Assembly: GCF_002892835.1 (NCBI RefSeq)
Contig: NZ_PJMB01000004.1
Span: 347,269-411,268 of the forward strand
Direction of reading: 5' to 3'
DNA length: 64,000 bases
Source: Arthrobacter sp. AFG7.2
Lineage (GTDB): Bacteria; Actinomycetota; Actinomycetes; Actinomycetales; Micrococcaceae
The translations under genes were made by a program, and so were the position numbers. This document shows, piece by piece, positions 18,151 through 27,405 of this stretch. The notes beneath the pieces are model-generated. The model made no database searches, was not told the origin of the DNA, and worked only from the letters and a program-made list of their open reading frames with translations. Each line of letters begins with the position of its first letter. Within the stretch, counting starts at the first letter, position 1.

Positions 18151-19050
18151 ATGAATGCCGCCGGCCGCTTCGCTCCCAGTCCTTCCGGGGAACTCCATGC
18201 AGGCAATCTGCGGACCGCCATCCTCGCCTGGCTGTTTGCGCGCTCCACCGGACGGAAGTTCCTGCTCCGCGTGGAGGACCTTGACCGGGCGCGTGCAGGC
18301 GCCGAGGCCGTTCAGTTGCGGGACCTGCGCGCCATTGGGGTCAGCTGGGACGGGGAGGTAGTGCGGCAGACAGCCCGCGGTCCGCTGTACGCCGAGGCGA
18401 TCTCCCGGCTGGAGGCTGCCGGACTCACCTATGAGTGCTTCTGTACCCGGCGGGAAATCCAGGAGGCTCCGTCCGCGCCGCACGCGCCGCAGGGGGCCTA
18501 CCCGGGAACCTGCCGGAACCTCGACGCCGCCGAGCTGGAGTTCAGGCGCTCCACCAGGCCCGCGGCCATTCGTCTTCGCGCCGGGGTGGCCGGGTACACG
18601 GTGCACGACGTCCTGCACGGGGAGTTTACGGGCATCGTGGACGACTTCGTGCTGCGGCGCAACGACGGGGTCACTGCGTACAATCTTGCGGTGGTAGTGG
18701 ACGACGCCGAGCAGGGAATTGACCAGGTGGTGCGCGGTGACGACCTCCTGCCGTCCACCCCCCGGCAGGCCTACCTTGCGTCCCTGCTGAATATTCCTTC
18801 TCCGGAATATGCGCATGTTCCGTTGGTCGTCAACGACGACGGCGCCAGGCTGGCGAAGCGGGATGGGGCCGTCACGCTCGCGGACCTTGCGGCAGCGGGA
18901 ACCAGCGCGGCCGCGGTCCGCGACAGGCTGCTTCAGTCCCTGAACCTGCGGGCCGGCACCCTGGAAAATGCCTTGCCGGGCTTCGATCCGGCGGCCCTGC
19001 CCAGGGGGCCTTGGGTGTGGAGCAGCGGAGGAGCGTCCTCCCGGCGATGA
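18151..19050 (+). CDS. gluQ: glutamyl-Q tRNA(Asp) synthetase
   Basis: 299 residues, the GluRS catalytic core without an anticodon-binding domain. GluQ activates glutamate without tRNA and transfers it to queuosine at position 34 of tRNA(Asp). Seen: FAPSPSGELHAGN (7-19; HAGN is the HIGH motif variant), VEDLDRAR (41-48), cysteine cluster CFCTRREI and GTCR for zinc, and LAKRDGA near residue 234 as the KMSKS equivalent. ATG 18151 is probably leaderless (TACTGT 6 nt upstream). C-terminus ends in a short low-complexity tail. No queuosine synthesis genes are in the window. Confidence 0.93.
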   Translation: MNAAGRFAPSPSGELHAGNLRTAILAWLFARSTGRKFLLRVEDLDRARAGAEAVQLRDLRAIGVSWDGEVVRQTARGPLYAEAISRLEAAGLTYECFCTRREIQEAPSAPHAPQGAYPGTCRNLDAAELEFRRSTRPAAIRLRAGVAGYTVHDVLHGEFTGIVDDFVLRRNDGVTAYNLAVVVDDAEQGIDQVVRGDDLLPSTPRQAYLASLLNIPSPEYAHVPLVVNDDGARLAKRDGAVTLADLAAAGTSAAAVRDRLLQSLNLRAGTLENALPGFDPAALPRGPWVWSSGGASSRR

Positions 19051-19088
19051 TGCTTCGGCTTTGGCGTTGAATGTGCCGCCAAGGTTTT

Positions 19089-19132
19089 GTCAACATTAGT
19101 TGACGCCACTGCAGGCGTCAACTAATGTTGAC
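19089..19132. promoter_or_regulatory. double palindromic operator overlapping a sigma-70 promoter
   Basis: A perfect 19-bp inverted repeat (19089-19107 and 19114-19132, 6-nt spacer) that itself contains two 16-bp near-palindromes, GTCAACATTAGTTGAC (19089-19104) and GTCAACTAATGTTGAC (19117-19132), centres 28 bp apart. A promoter TTGACG (19100-19105) - 17 nt - TAATGT (19123-19128) is embedded so that each operator covers one promoter element. Predicts repression, probably by the HTH protein encoded just downstream. Confidence 0.75.
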
Positions 19133-19150
19133 GCCATGGAGGTGGACCGT

Positions 19151-19351
19151 ATGAAGACCCTGGTGGGTGCAATGGATGGAATGGGGCCTGCGGACGCGCT
19201 GCACGCCGTGGCCGAACTGCAGAAGGAAGTGAACCGGACGGAGGCTTCGCTTGTCCGAAGCGCACGGCAGGCGGGACTGTCCTGGGAAGCGATTGCTCAG
19301 TGCCTGGGAGTCACCAGGCAGGCAGTCCACCGGAAGTACGGCAAGCAGTAG
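19151..19351 (+). CDS. small HTH DNA-binding protein, likely autoregulator
   Basis: 66 residues. C-terminal helix-turn-helix QAGLSWEAIAQCLGVTRQAVHRKYGKQ; the N-terminal half is a helical dimerisation-like stretch. ATG 19151 is chosen because GGAGGT (19138-19143) is 7 nt upstream; ATG 19136 and TTG 19100 are in frame but fall within the operator. Small proteins of this type are common in actinobacteria, often next to Clp N-domain genes, but none is present here. The operator directly upstream argues for autoregulation. Confidence 0.8.
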   Translation: MKTLVGAMDGMGPADALHAVAELQKEVNRTEASLVRSARQAGLSWEAIAQCLGVTRQAVHRKYGKQ

Positions 19352-19377
19352 CTGGGCGTTCAGCCTAGGCTTAGGAC

Positions 19378-20031
19378 ATGTCAGACGAGCAAGCCGCGGA
19401 GCAGAGCCCGGCGCCCAGGTTCACGGTTGATACCGCAAGGGTCCTTGCCGAGGTGGCGCATAACCGCCAAAAGGACAAGCTCAAGCGCCCGTACAAGGAC
19501 CATGTTCTCGCGGTTGGGGACGCTTTGGCCGACTTCGACGACGACATCCGCATTGCCGGTTACCTGCACGACGTAGCCGAGGACACACCTATAACGCGGC
19601 AGGCCCTGCTGGACATGGGCGTTTCCGTGCGGGCTGTGGAGATCATCGAACGCGTCACCAGCAGGTTGCACGAAAATCCTGACGACTACCCGGCCATCAT
19701 CAGCGACATTTCACAGGACCACGATGCCGCCCTGGTTAAGATCGCGGACAACGCCCACAATTCCCTGCCGGAGCGCGTCAAGGCCCTGGCGGAGAAGTGG
19801 CCGGACAAGCCGCCGGTCACCAAATACCGTGACGCCCGCCCGGTGCTGTACGCCGCCGTCGAGGTGGAAGAAATCCGAAAGATCCTCGCCCGGGTGAATC
19901 CGTGGCTCCTGGAGGAGTTGGACGACCGGCTGGACGAGGAAGACACCACGGATTACGAAAACCTGTCCTACGAGGAGCCGGATGCCGGCAGCGAGGCGGG
20001 AGCCGAGGTCAGGACGGACGGGGCCGGGTAG
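19378..20031 (+). CDS. HD-domain phosphohydrolase
   Basis: 217 residues. Metal-binding H...HD...D pattern of the HD superfamily: His42 (KDHVLAVG), His64-Asp65 (YLHDVAED) and Asp124 (KIADNAHN). This order resembles the (p)ppGpp hydrolase domain of SpoT/MESH1-type proteins, so alarmone or nucleotide hydrolysis is possible but not shown. The C-terminal 35 residues are acidic. TAGGCT (19366-19371) lies 6 nt before the ATG, suggesting a leaderless mRNA. Its 3' end overlaps the convergent ltrA gene by 23 nt. Confidence 0.82.
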   Translation: MSDEQAAEQSPAPRFTVDTARVLAEVAHNRQKDKLKRPYKDHVLAVGDALADFDDDIRIAGYLHDVAEDTPITRQALLDMGVSVRAVEIIERVTSRLHENPDDYPAIISDISQDHDAALVKIADNAHNSLPERVKALAEKWPDKPPVTKYRDARPVLYAAVEVEEIRKILARVNPWLLEELDDRLDEEDTTDYENLSYEEPDAGSEAGAEVRTDGAG

Positions 20032-21268
20032 TCTCCGCTTCCAGCTTTTCCAAGGCGCGGTCCAGCCGGCCGGAGCCGCGGAGCTCATCAAGCACGATCG
20101 GAACGGAGAGTGCCAGCACGATCACGAGCAGGCATACCGGGACGGACACGCCGGCTGCGGCAAGTCCCACCGACGCTGCCAGCGCGGCGAGCACGCCGGC
20201 GGTCACTCCGATGACCTGCCGGTCCGGGCCCATCATCGTGCTGTACAGCCACGTCAGCGACGCTTTGAAGAGTGCTACCGGAAGAGCGATGCTGGCAACG
20301 GCCGCGGCGGCGCTGATCTGTGTCTCGTGGTCAATGAAATACGCCGCCACGTGCAGCCCGGCGCCAGTGGCGGCGATGGCAGCAAAGATTGGGATGTGGC
20401 TGTAGCCGAACAGGAATGACCTGTGCCGGCGCAGGTGCAGCGCGCGTCCTGCGGGCAGCATGAAGTAGATCCACCACATGCTGAATGCCAGGGCTGTTCC
20501 GCCGAAGCCCACAAGCGCGGCGTCCACGCTCCAGCCGTGGTTGGCCACGATGGCGCGGAGGGTTTCGATAGCGCCGATGAGGCATTCGCCCAGGGCGATG
20601 ATCGCGAGGAGCCCGTACCGCTCGGCAATGTGGTGGGCGTGCCAGGGTGTCCTGGCGTTGCGTTCGGCAGCGTAGGGCGTGGCCATTTCCAGTGCTATCA
20701 GCGGCACCGTCAGGAGGATGGTGGTGAGCACGTCAGCCTTGATGATGACCACGGCTATCCATCCGAGCTGGACCAGGGTGAGGTACTTGGCGTAGCGCAT
20801 ACATGTTTGACGCCGGGCAGGGTCCTGTCTGGCTGCCCTCAACCATTGGGCCACCAGCGCCAGCCGCATGATGACATAGCCGCTCACGATGACCCCGTTG
20901 TCCACGTATTCGCCCTTCACCAGGGAGTGGAACATAGGCTCGATACCCATGGCGAGGATCAGCACGCCGACAATCTGGACCATGGTGACCAGCCGGAAGA
21001 TCCAGTCATCCGTGTCATAGGCGCTGGCGAACCAGGTGAAGTTGATCCAAGCCCAGATCACCGCGAACATCGCGAAGGAGAATCCGAGCAGGCCGGGCAG
21101 GACGTGGGCTTCTGCGATCTCGTGGGCAAACTGGCTGCCCGCCACCCCAAAGGCGATGACGAACGTCAGGTCGAAAAAGAGCTCAAGCGGCGTGGCGGCC
21201 CTGTGTTTTTCATGCGGATCGCGGCCGCCCATGCGCGCTATGGCATGCCGGAGGGGATTGGAGGACAT
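20009..21268 (-). CDS. low temperature requirement protein A (LtrA) family membrane protein
   Basis: 419 residues, about 10-12 helices. The signature TPLELFFDLTFVIAFGVAGS (26-45) and the later ERYGLLAIIALGE and GGTALAFSMWWIYF blocks identify the LtrA family, first linked to cold growth in Listeria; molecular function is unknown. A TAATCT hexamer (minus strand, 21281-21276) ends 7 nt before ATG 21268. Confidence 0.9.
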   Translation of the reverse strand: MSSNPLRHAIARMGGRDPHEKHRAATPLELFFDLTFVIAFGVAGSQFAHEIAEAHVLPGLLGFSFAMFAVIWAWINFTWFASAYDTDDWIFRLVTMVQIVGVLILAMGIEPMFHSLVKGEYVDNGVIVSGYVIMRLALVAQWLRAARQDPARRQTCMRYAKYLTLVQLGWIAVVIIKADVLTTILLTVPLIALEMATPYAAERNARTPWHAHHIAERYGLLAIIALGECLIGAIETLRAIVANHGWSVDAALVGFGGTALAFSMWWIYFMLPAGRALHLRRHRSFLFGYSHIPIFAAIAATGAGLHVAAYFIDHETQISAAAAVASIALPVALFKASLTWLYSTMMGPDRQVIGVTAGVLAALAASVGLAAAGVSVPVCLLVIVLALSVPIVLDELRGSGRLDRALEKLEAETTRPRPS

Positions 21269-21312
21269 GGGTCAAAGATTACGCCCCGCCGCTCCTACCC
21301 CGGAACCCGCGC

Positions 21313-22629
21313 CTATACGCGGCCCAGCGCGTCGATGTCCTCCAGGAAGTCCTGATGCACTTCTGCGCTGACCGTGGTCCGCGTGTCGGCAATGGCGTCG
21401 AGGTAGTCGTCCGTGGAGGGGCCCTTCCGTACCGCCTCGCGGACGGACAGTGTGCCTCCTGAGGCCAGCCCGCCGTCGTCGTACACTGCCTTTTCCAGCG
21501 CGCGCTGGGAGGCGCTCCGGGCAGCGTATTCGATATCCGCGGGGGAGAAGCCTTCGGTACGTTCCACGAGCAGCTCCACGTTGACGTCGTCCACCACGGG
21601 AGCGGGGATGAACCGTTGCCACATCGCTTCGCGGGCCTGCCGGTCCGGCAGCCCGATGGGGATGACGTAGTCGAAGCGGCCGTGGCGCAGGAAGGCTGAG
21701 TCCAGTGCGCGGATGAAGTTGGTGGCGCAGACGAGCAGCCGGCCGGGCTGTTCACGAAAGGCGGGGATGATCTTGAGCAGTTCGTTGGTGACGCCCTGCA
21801 ACGGGGACGGCGGTTCGCCGGAGCGCTGCGCGGCGATCTCCTCCACTTCGTCGATGAACACCACGGCGTGCTCCAGTTCGGCGATTTCCAGGAACGTTTC
21901 GCGGAGCGCGCCGGCCAGGCCCTGCGGGTCCGCGGCGAGGCGGGAGGGGAAGACCTCCACGAACGGCCATTCCAGGCGGGAGGCGATGGCCTTGGCGAAG
22001 GTGGTTTTGCCGGTGCCGGGCGGGCCAAAAAGCACGACGGCGCGTGGCGGCACGACGCCGAACTCGTCGGCGAGGTCGGCCTCGGCAAGGGGGAGGACCA
22101 GCCGGCGTTCCAGCAGTTCCTTCTCCTTGCGCATGCCGGCCACGTTTTCCCACAGGTCTCGGGCAAGCACGCGCCCGCCGAGCTGGCCCAGCGCCCCGAG
22201 CTCCTGCCGCTGCACGGGGATGGTGCGTTCAAAATAGCGCAGGTTCTTTTTCAGGGCGAAGCCGCGGCTGAGGAATGCCTCCACCCTGGTTTCGGATTCC
22301 GGCATGAGTGCGGAGAGCTTGTTGAGCCCGTGGGGTGCCATCCGGTTTTCGACGGCGGCGAGCAGCGAGGTGCCGATGCCGCGGCCGCGGTACTCCGGCA
22401 GCGTGGCGAGGAAAACGATCCAGCCCTGGTCGTGGGCAGCACGTCCGACGGCGGCGCCCACCACCTGCTCTCCCTGCACCGCAACCACTGCATGGTCTTT
22501 CTCGCAGGAAGCCAGTACCTCGGAGAGGGCGTACACCGGTTCCACATTGTGTGCCTTGAGGGTCTCCCACAGGTGCAGGATCCCGTCCAGGTCCGCTGAA
22601 TGGAAATCGCGGATGCGCCAGTTGGTCAT
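21313..22629 (-). CDS. GNAT acetyltransferase fused to AAA+ ATPase
   Basis: 438 residues with two domains. Residues 1-135: GNAT N-acetyltransferase, acetyl-CoA loop RGRGIG (81-86). Residues about 155-435: classical AAA ATPase with Walker A GPPGTGKTT (202-210), Walker B VVFIDE (256-261), sensor 1 CATN (301-304), an arginine-finger-like FLRHGRFD (313-320) and the sensor 2/lid region ending FSPADIEYAAR. All catalytic residues look intact. ATG 22629 follows AGGAGTAGACCC. A GNAT-AAA+ chain is an unusual combination; one idea is an ATP-driven remodeller that acetylates its client (inference). Confidence 0.88.
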   Translation of the reverse strand: MTNWRIRDFHSADLDGILHLWETLKAHNVEPVYALSEVLASCEKDHAVVAVQGEQVVGAAVGRAAHDQGWIVFLATLPEYRGRGIGTSLLAAVENRMAPHGLNKLSALMPESETRVEAFLSRGFALKKNLRYFERTIPVQRQELGALGQLGGRVLARDLWENVAGMRKEKELLERRLVLPLAEADLADEFGVVPPRAVVLFGPPGTGKTTFAKAIASRLEWPFVEVFPSRLAADPQGLAGALRETFLEIAELEHAVVFIDEVEEIAAQRSGEPPSPLQGVTNELLKIIPAFREQPGRLLVCATNFIRALDSAFLRHGRFDYVIPIGLPDRQAREAMWQRFIPAPVVDDVNVELLVERTEGFSPADIEYAARSASQRALEKAVYDDGGLASGGTLSVREAVRKGPSTDDYLDAIADTRTTVSAEVHQDFLEDIDALGRV

Positions 22630-22755
22630 GGGTCTACTCCTGGTGGTTCGTCGTTGAGCCAGCGTGCTCCGTTGAGCATATGCGAACCGCTACGGCAGAA
22701 AGGTTGCGGGGCCGTTGCATTACGCCGGTGTCCCTGCCGGCGGTTGCCGGCGCGG

Positions 22756-23703
22756 TCAGATCCCGAGCGTTCCCAGCGTGTTCCGGAGTGTGTCCGCCGA
22801 ATGCTGCAGGGCGGCCAGCTCACCGTCATCCATCGGCATTTCCAGGACGGTGTGCACGCCGCCGCGTCCCACAACACTCGGCAGGGAGAGGGCCACCCCG
22901 GAGATTCCATGCTGTCCGTCCAGCACCGTGGAGACGGGCAGCACGGCGTCTTCGTCGCGGAGCAGGGCCTCCACGATGCGTGCGCCAGAGAGCCCGATCG
23001 CGTAGTTGGTGGCGCCCTTGCCGGCGATGACCTTGTACGCTGCCTGGGTCACTTCGCGTGCTGTCTCGGCGAGATATTCCGGGGTGAAGACGCTCTCCCC
23101 GTCCACTTTCCAATCACGAACGGGGATCGGACCGATGGTGGCGGTGGACCACACCGGGAACTCGGTGTCCCCGTGCTCGCCCACGATGCTGGCGTGGACG
23201 CTGGGAACGGCTACTCCGGCCTGTCGCGCCAGCAGCCAGCGCAGCCGGGAGGTGTCCAGCACGGTGCCCGACGAAAAGATCCGGCCGGCAGGGAGCCCGG
23301 AGATCTTCTGCGCTGCCACCGTGAGCACGTCGCAGGGGTTGGTGACCAGGACGAAGACGGCGTTGGGGGAGTGCTGGAGCAGTTGGGGCATGAGGTCTTC
23401 CAGGATCCGCACATTGGTTCCAGCGAGGTCCAGCCGGGTCTGGCCGGGTGCCTGCTTGGCTCCGGCCGTAATGACCACGACGTCGGCGCCCTCTGTTACG
23501 GCGATGTCGCCACCCCCGGTCATGGAGGCAGCGGCGGCAGCGAACTGGGTGCCGTGGGCGAGGTCCAGGACTTCCGCTTCCGCTTTCGCGGCGTTGACGT
23601 CGAACAGTGCGATGTTGCTGGCAGAACCACGGATCATGGCGGCGTAGGCCAGTGAGGTTCCCACGCTCCCGGCCCCCACAACGGCAAGTTTGGATCCTGA
23701 CAT
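22756..23703 (-). CDS. ldh: L-lactate dehydrogenase
   Basis: 315 residues, full length. NAD-binding GAGSVG (10-15), acidic NAD-specificity region FDVN (34-37), substrate loop [10 protein letters not shown] with Gln84 and Arg90 (the glutamine argues for lactate rather than malate), Asp150/Arg153 and catalytic His177 in GEHGD. Reduces pyruvate to L-lactate with NADH. ATG 23703 follows GAGGTACGTC. Monocistronic, divergent from ggt. Confidence 0.93.
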   Translation of the reverse strand: MSGSKLAVVGAGSVGTSLAYAAMIRGSASNIALFDVNAAKAEAEVLDLAHGTQFAAAAASMTGGGDIAVTEGADVVVITAGAKQAPGQTRLDLAGTNVRILEDLMPQLLQHSPNAVFVLVTNPCDVLTVAAQKISGLPAGRIFSSGTVLDTSRLRWLLARQAGVAVPSVHASIVGEHGDTEFPVWSTATIGPIPVRDWKVDGESVFTPEYLAETAREVTQAAYKVIAGKGATNYAIGLSGARIVEALLRDEDAVLPVSTVLDGQHGISGVALSLPSVVGRGGVHTVLEMPMDDGELAALQHSADTLRNTLGTLGI

Positions 23704-23865
23704 GACGTACCTCGTCTTCCCTGGCCACGAACGGGCCGTGTTGTTGGCGCAACTGCGGAATGGCTTTCATGCTATCGAGACTGCCGGGGAGGCGGGACCG
23801 TTGAGTGTCCACTACGCGAGGAGTAGCGTGTGACTCACCTCACCCAAACCCATTCAGGAGCAACC

Positions 23866-25761
23866 ATGCCATATCCGGGACGCCGGCTCACTGCCGTTAC
23901 GGCAGCGCTGGCGATGAGCGTGACCACCTGTGCCTTCGCCAACCCGGCGTCCGCCGATATGGGGCAAGGCCCCGACGCCAAGAAGACCCCTGTAGCCACC
24001 GGTTACGGCGGCGCCGTCAGCACAGTTGACCTGGACGCCTCTGCGGCGGCCATTGAAATCCTCCGAAAGGGCGGCAACGCGGTCGACGCCGCTGTCGCAG
24101 CGGCAGCCACATTGGGCGTCACCGAGCCTTACAGTGCCGGGATCGGAGGTGGGGGCTACTTTGTCTACTACGACGCCGGGAAGGAAAAGGTCAGCACCAT
24201 CGACGGGCGTGAAACTGCGCCTGCCGCAATGCCCAGAAATGCGTTCATCGATCCGGCCAGTCCCGCGGACAAACCTGTTGCTTACCCGTTTATCAAGCAG
24301 GCCACGAGTGGAATGTCTGTTGGTGTGCCAGGGACTCCGGCAACCTGGGAGCGTGCCTTGGAGCGCTGGGGCAGCATGAAGCTTGCAGAAGCCCTGGAAC
24401 CCGCCATCGACGTTGCCGAAGATGGTTTTGTGGTGGATGAGACCTTCCGGCAGCAGACGCTTGAGAACAAGGACCGCTTCCTGCCGTTTGAAGCAACCCG
24501 GAAACTGTTCCTGCCGGGGCCGGACAACGATGCACCCGCCGTGGGATCCCTTTTCACCAATGAGGACATTGCCGATACCTACGAGCATTTGGGGAAGCAC
24601 GGAGTGGATGCCTTCTACGAGGGCAAGCTGGCTGAAGAAATCGTGTCCACCGTCAGGAACGCGCCCTCGTCCACTGATCCCAAGACGCTGCCCGGTCCGG
24701 CAGGAGTCATGACAACCGAAGACCTGGATGACTACGAGGCTCTTGACCAGGACCCCACTCACGTTGAGTACCGCGATTACGACGTGTACGGCATGGCGCC
24801 TTCCAGCAGTGGCGGCACCACCGTGGGCGAGGCCCTGAACATCCTGGACGTTTTCAACCTCGCCGATCTGGCCGAGGGCGAGGGCAAGGGCAGCGACAAT
24901 ACCGCCCGGGCCCTGCACTACTATCTTGAGGCCAGCGCGCTCGCTTTTGCCGACCGTGGAAAGTACGTGGGGGACCCTGCCTTTGTGAAGGTCCCGACAA
25001 AGAAACTCCTTGATCCGGTGTTCGGGAAGGAGCGGTCGTGCGCCATTGACCCGCATCGTGCCGCCACCAAGCCGGTAGCCGCAGGGGACGTAGGACAGTA
25101 CGACGGCGTGTGCCCGGCCAGGCCCGCGGCGCTCGCCGATGCACCGGATACGGAGAACATCAACACCACCAACCTCACCGTCTCGGACAAGTGGGGCAAC
25201 GTGGTGGAATACACCCTCACCATCGAACAGACCGGCGGTTCCGGCATAACGGTTCCCGGCCGCGGCTTCATCCTGAACAATGAACTGACGGACTTCTCGC
25301 CGGTGTACAACAAGGACGACCCGAACCGCATTGAGCCAGGCAAGCGGCCGCGCTCGTCCATGTCACCCACCATCGTGCTCAAGGATGACGAGCCGTTCTT
25401 GGCGCTCGGGTCGCCCGGCGGTTCAACCATCATCACCACCGTCCTGCAGACGCTCATCAATCGGATTGACTTGGGCATGAACATCCAGGATGCCCTGGCC
25501 GCGCCGCGTGCCTCGCAGCGCAACACTGCCAACGTGACCGCTGAGCAGGCGTTCATTGACGCGCCCTATGGAAAGGACCTCGCCACCCGGTACGGCCACA
25601 AATTCACCCCGGCCGGTGATCCAGGCAAGTCGGCAGCAGAAATCGGCGCAGCCACCGCTATTGAGTTCAGCGACGACGGCAAGGCAGCCACTGCGGTGGC
25701 CGAACCGACGCGCCGCGGCGGCGGGTCGGCGATGGTAGTCAAACCCTCACCGCAAAAGTAG
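23866..25761 (+). CDS. ggt: gamma-glutamyltransferase, secreted
   Basis: 631 residues from ATG 23866 (AGGAGCAACC upstream; an in-frame ATG at 23830 has none). Signal peptide with likely cleavage after ASA (28-30). Large-subunit marks GGNAVDAAVAAAATLGVTEP and GIGGGGYFVYYD; autoprocessing site with nucleophile Thr434 in INTTNLTVSD; GSPGGSTI near the end. Cleaves gamma-glutamyl bonds (glutathione) outside the membrane. Followed by a strong bidirectional terminator. Confidence 0.94.
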   Translation: MPYPGRRLTAVTAALAMSVTTCAFANPASADMGQGPDAKKTPVATGYGGAVSTVDLDASAAAIEILRKGGNAVDAAVAAAATLGVTEPYSAGIGGGGYFVYYDAGKEKVSTIDGRETAPAAMPRNAFIDPASPADKPVAYPFIKQATSGMSVGVPGTPATWERALERWGSMKLAEALEPAIDVAEDGFVVDETFRQQTLENKDRFLPFEATRKLFLPGPDNDAPAVGSLFTNEDIADTYEHLGKHGVDAFYEGKLAEEIVSTVRNAPSSTDPKTLPGPAGVMTTEDLDDYEALDQDPTHVEYRDYDVYGMAPSSSGGTTVGEALNILDVFNLADLAEGEGKGSDNTARALHYYLEASALAFADRGKYVGDPAFVKVPTKKLLDPVFGKERSCAIDPHRAATKPVAAGDVGQYDGVCPARPAALADAPDTENINTTNLTVSDKWGNVVEYTLTIEQTGGSGITVPGRGFILNNELTDFSPVYNKDDPNRIEPGKRPRSSMSPTIVLKDDEPFLALGSPGGSTIITTVLQTLINRIDLGMNIQDALAAPRASQRNTANVTAEQAFIDAPYGKDLATRYGHKFTPAGDPGKSAAEIGAATAIEFSDDGKAATAVAEPTRRGGGSAMVVKPSPQK

Positions 25762-25780
25762 CCCTCGGGACTGCGCAGTT

Positions 25781-25845
25781 AAAACCCCGACGGCGGCACC
25801 CCAGGTTCCATGATTCAGGAACCCGGGGTGCCGCCGTCGGGTTTT
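25781..25845. terminator. strong bidirectional terminator
   Basis: Arms 25781-25809 and 25818-25845 pair over about 28 bp with one bulged C and one mismatch; the left arm starts AAAA and the right arm ends TTTT, so it works for both converging genes, ggt (+) and the permease (-). Confidence 0.9.
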
Positions 25846-25856
25846 ACGAAGAAGGG

Positions 25857-27371
25857 TTACTTCTTGAAGGTGGCCGCAGGCGGGTTGGCCACCACCGGCG
25901 AGATCCCGGTGAAGCCTTCGCGGGTTTCGGCGATCTCGCGGATGCGGGCCCGGCAGGCGTACCAGCCGAGGACCATGAGGATGGAGGCGATGGCGGTGAC
26001 CAGCATGGTGAGGGGGGATTCGATGAAGACCATGATGAGCACGCCGACGAGGAAGAGCAGGGAGAGGTAGCCGGTGTAGGGGGCACCGAACATGCGGAAG
26101 GAGGGGCGTTCGAGCCAGCCCTTGTCTGCCCAACGCTTGAGCTGGATCTGGCACAGCACGATGGTGGCCCAGGTCATGATGATGCCCACGGAGGCGACGT
26201 TGAGGACGATTTCGAAGGCCTGGGCCGGGACGAGGTAGTTCAGCGGGACGCCCAGGAGGGATACGCCGGCGGTAATGGCGATGCCGCCGTAGGGGACGCC
26301 GGCCTTGTTCATGCGGGAGGCGAACTTGGGTGCTGAGCCGTTGACGGACATCGAGCGCAGGATCCGGCCGGTGGAGTAGAGCCCGGCGTTCAGGGAGGAC
26401 AGGGCGGCGGTGAGGACCACGAGGTTCATGATGACGTCCACGCCCTGGATGCCGATGGAGCCGAAGAAGGTTACGAAGGGGCTGACGCCTTTTTCGTAGG
26501 CGGTGTAGGGCAGCAGCAGGGCCAGCAGGATCACGGAGCCGACGTAGAACACGGCGATGCGGAAGACCACGGAGTTGATGGCCTTGGGCATGATCTTTTC
26601 GGGGTTTTCCGTCTCGCCGGCGGCAGTGCCCACCAGTTCGATGGAGGCGTAGGCGAACAGGACACCCTGCATGAGGATAATCATGGGAAGCAGGCCGTTG
26701 GGGAAGACGCCGCCGTTGTCGGACAGGAGGCTCAGGCCCACCTGCTGGCCGTCCACGGGGGTGCCGAAGATGACGAAGTAGGTGCCCACCACCAGGAAGA
26801 TGACCAGGGCGGCGACCTTGATCAGGGCGAACCAGAATTCCATTTCGCCGAAGACCTTGACGGAGACCAGGTTCAGGGCCAGGACCACCACCAGGGCGAT
26901 CAGGGCCCAGGCCCACTGCGGGACGGCTGCCATCCAGGGGATGTAGTTGCCAAAGAAATTCATGTAGAGGGCGGCGGCGGTGATGTCCACGATGGTGGTG
27001 GTGGCCCAGTTGATCCAGTAGAACCAGCCGGAAACAAACGCTGCCTTCTCGCCGAAGAATTCCCGGGCGTAGGAGACGAACGAGCCCGAGGAGGGGCGGT
27101 GCAGGACCAGTTCGCCCAGCGCGCGGAGGATCAGGAATGCGAAAAACCCGCACACCGCGTACGCGATCACCAGGGACGGGCCCGCGGCGTTGAGCCGGCC
27201 ACCGGCACCAAGGAACAGGCCGGTACCGATCGCACCGCCGATCGCGATCATCTGGATCTGCCGGGGCTTGAGGTTCTTGTGGTAGCCCTTGTCCTCGGCA
27301 TGCAGGGCCGATTCGGAGGCGTGGGCGTGGCCGCCGTCAATCACGTGGTCACGGAGCGGGGGATTCGTCAT
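25857..27371 (-). CDS. ansP: L-asparagine permease (APC family)
   Basis: 504 residues, 12 helices, amino acid-polyamine-organocation superfamily. [17 protein letters not shown] (about 43-59) is the substrate-binding helix 1 motif of the AAT branch, and [20 protein letters not shown] follows. Last gene of a leftward operon after regulator, asparaginase and aspartase; this context supports asparagine or aspartate uptake. ATG 27371 is preceded by AAGGACAACCCC; the gap from aspA is 34 nt. Ends at the bidirectional terminator. Confidence 0.88.
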   Translation of the reverse strand: MTNPPLRDHVIDGGHAHASESALHAEDKGYHKNLKPRQIQMIAIGGAIGTGLFLGAGGRLNAAGPSLVIAYAVCGFFAFLILRALGELVLHRPSSGSFVSYAREFFGEKAAFVSGWFYWINWATTTIVDITAAALYMNFFGNYIPWMAAVPQWAWALIALVVVLALNLVSVKVFGEMEFWFALIKVAALVIFLVVGTYFVIFGTPVDGQQVGLSLLSDNGGVFPNGLLPMIILMQGVLFAYASIELVGTAAGETENPEKIMPKAINSVVFRIAVFYVGSVILLALLLPYTAYEKGVSPFVTFFGSIGIQGVDVIMNLVVLTAALSSLNAGLYSTGRILRSMSVNGSAPKFASRMNKAGVPYGGIAITAGVSLLGVPLNYLVPAQAFEIVLNVASVGIIMTWATIVLCQIQLKRWADKGWLERPSFRMFGAPYTGYLSLLFLVGVLIMVFIESPLTMLVTAIASILMVLGWYACRARIREIAETREGFTGISPVVANPPAATFKK

Positions 27372-27405
27372 GGGGTTGTCCTTGGGATATCCGTTGGCAT
27401 GGGGA

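Noticed and set aside
17850..18248. 132-codon leftward frame crossing the gap before gluQ
   Set aside because: Overlaps the gluQ start antisense, lacks a ribosome site, and the protein shows no recognisable domain.
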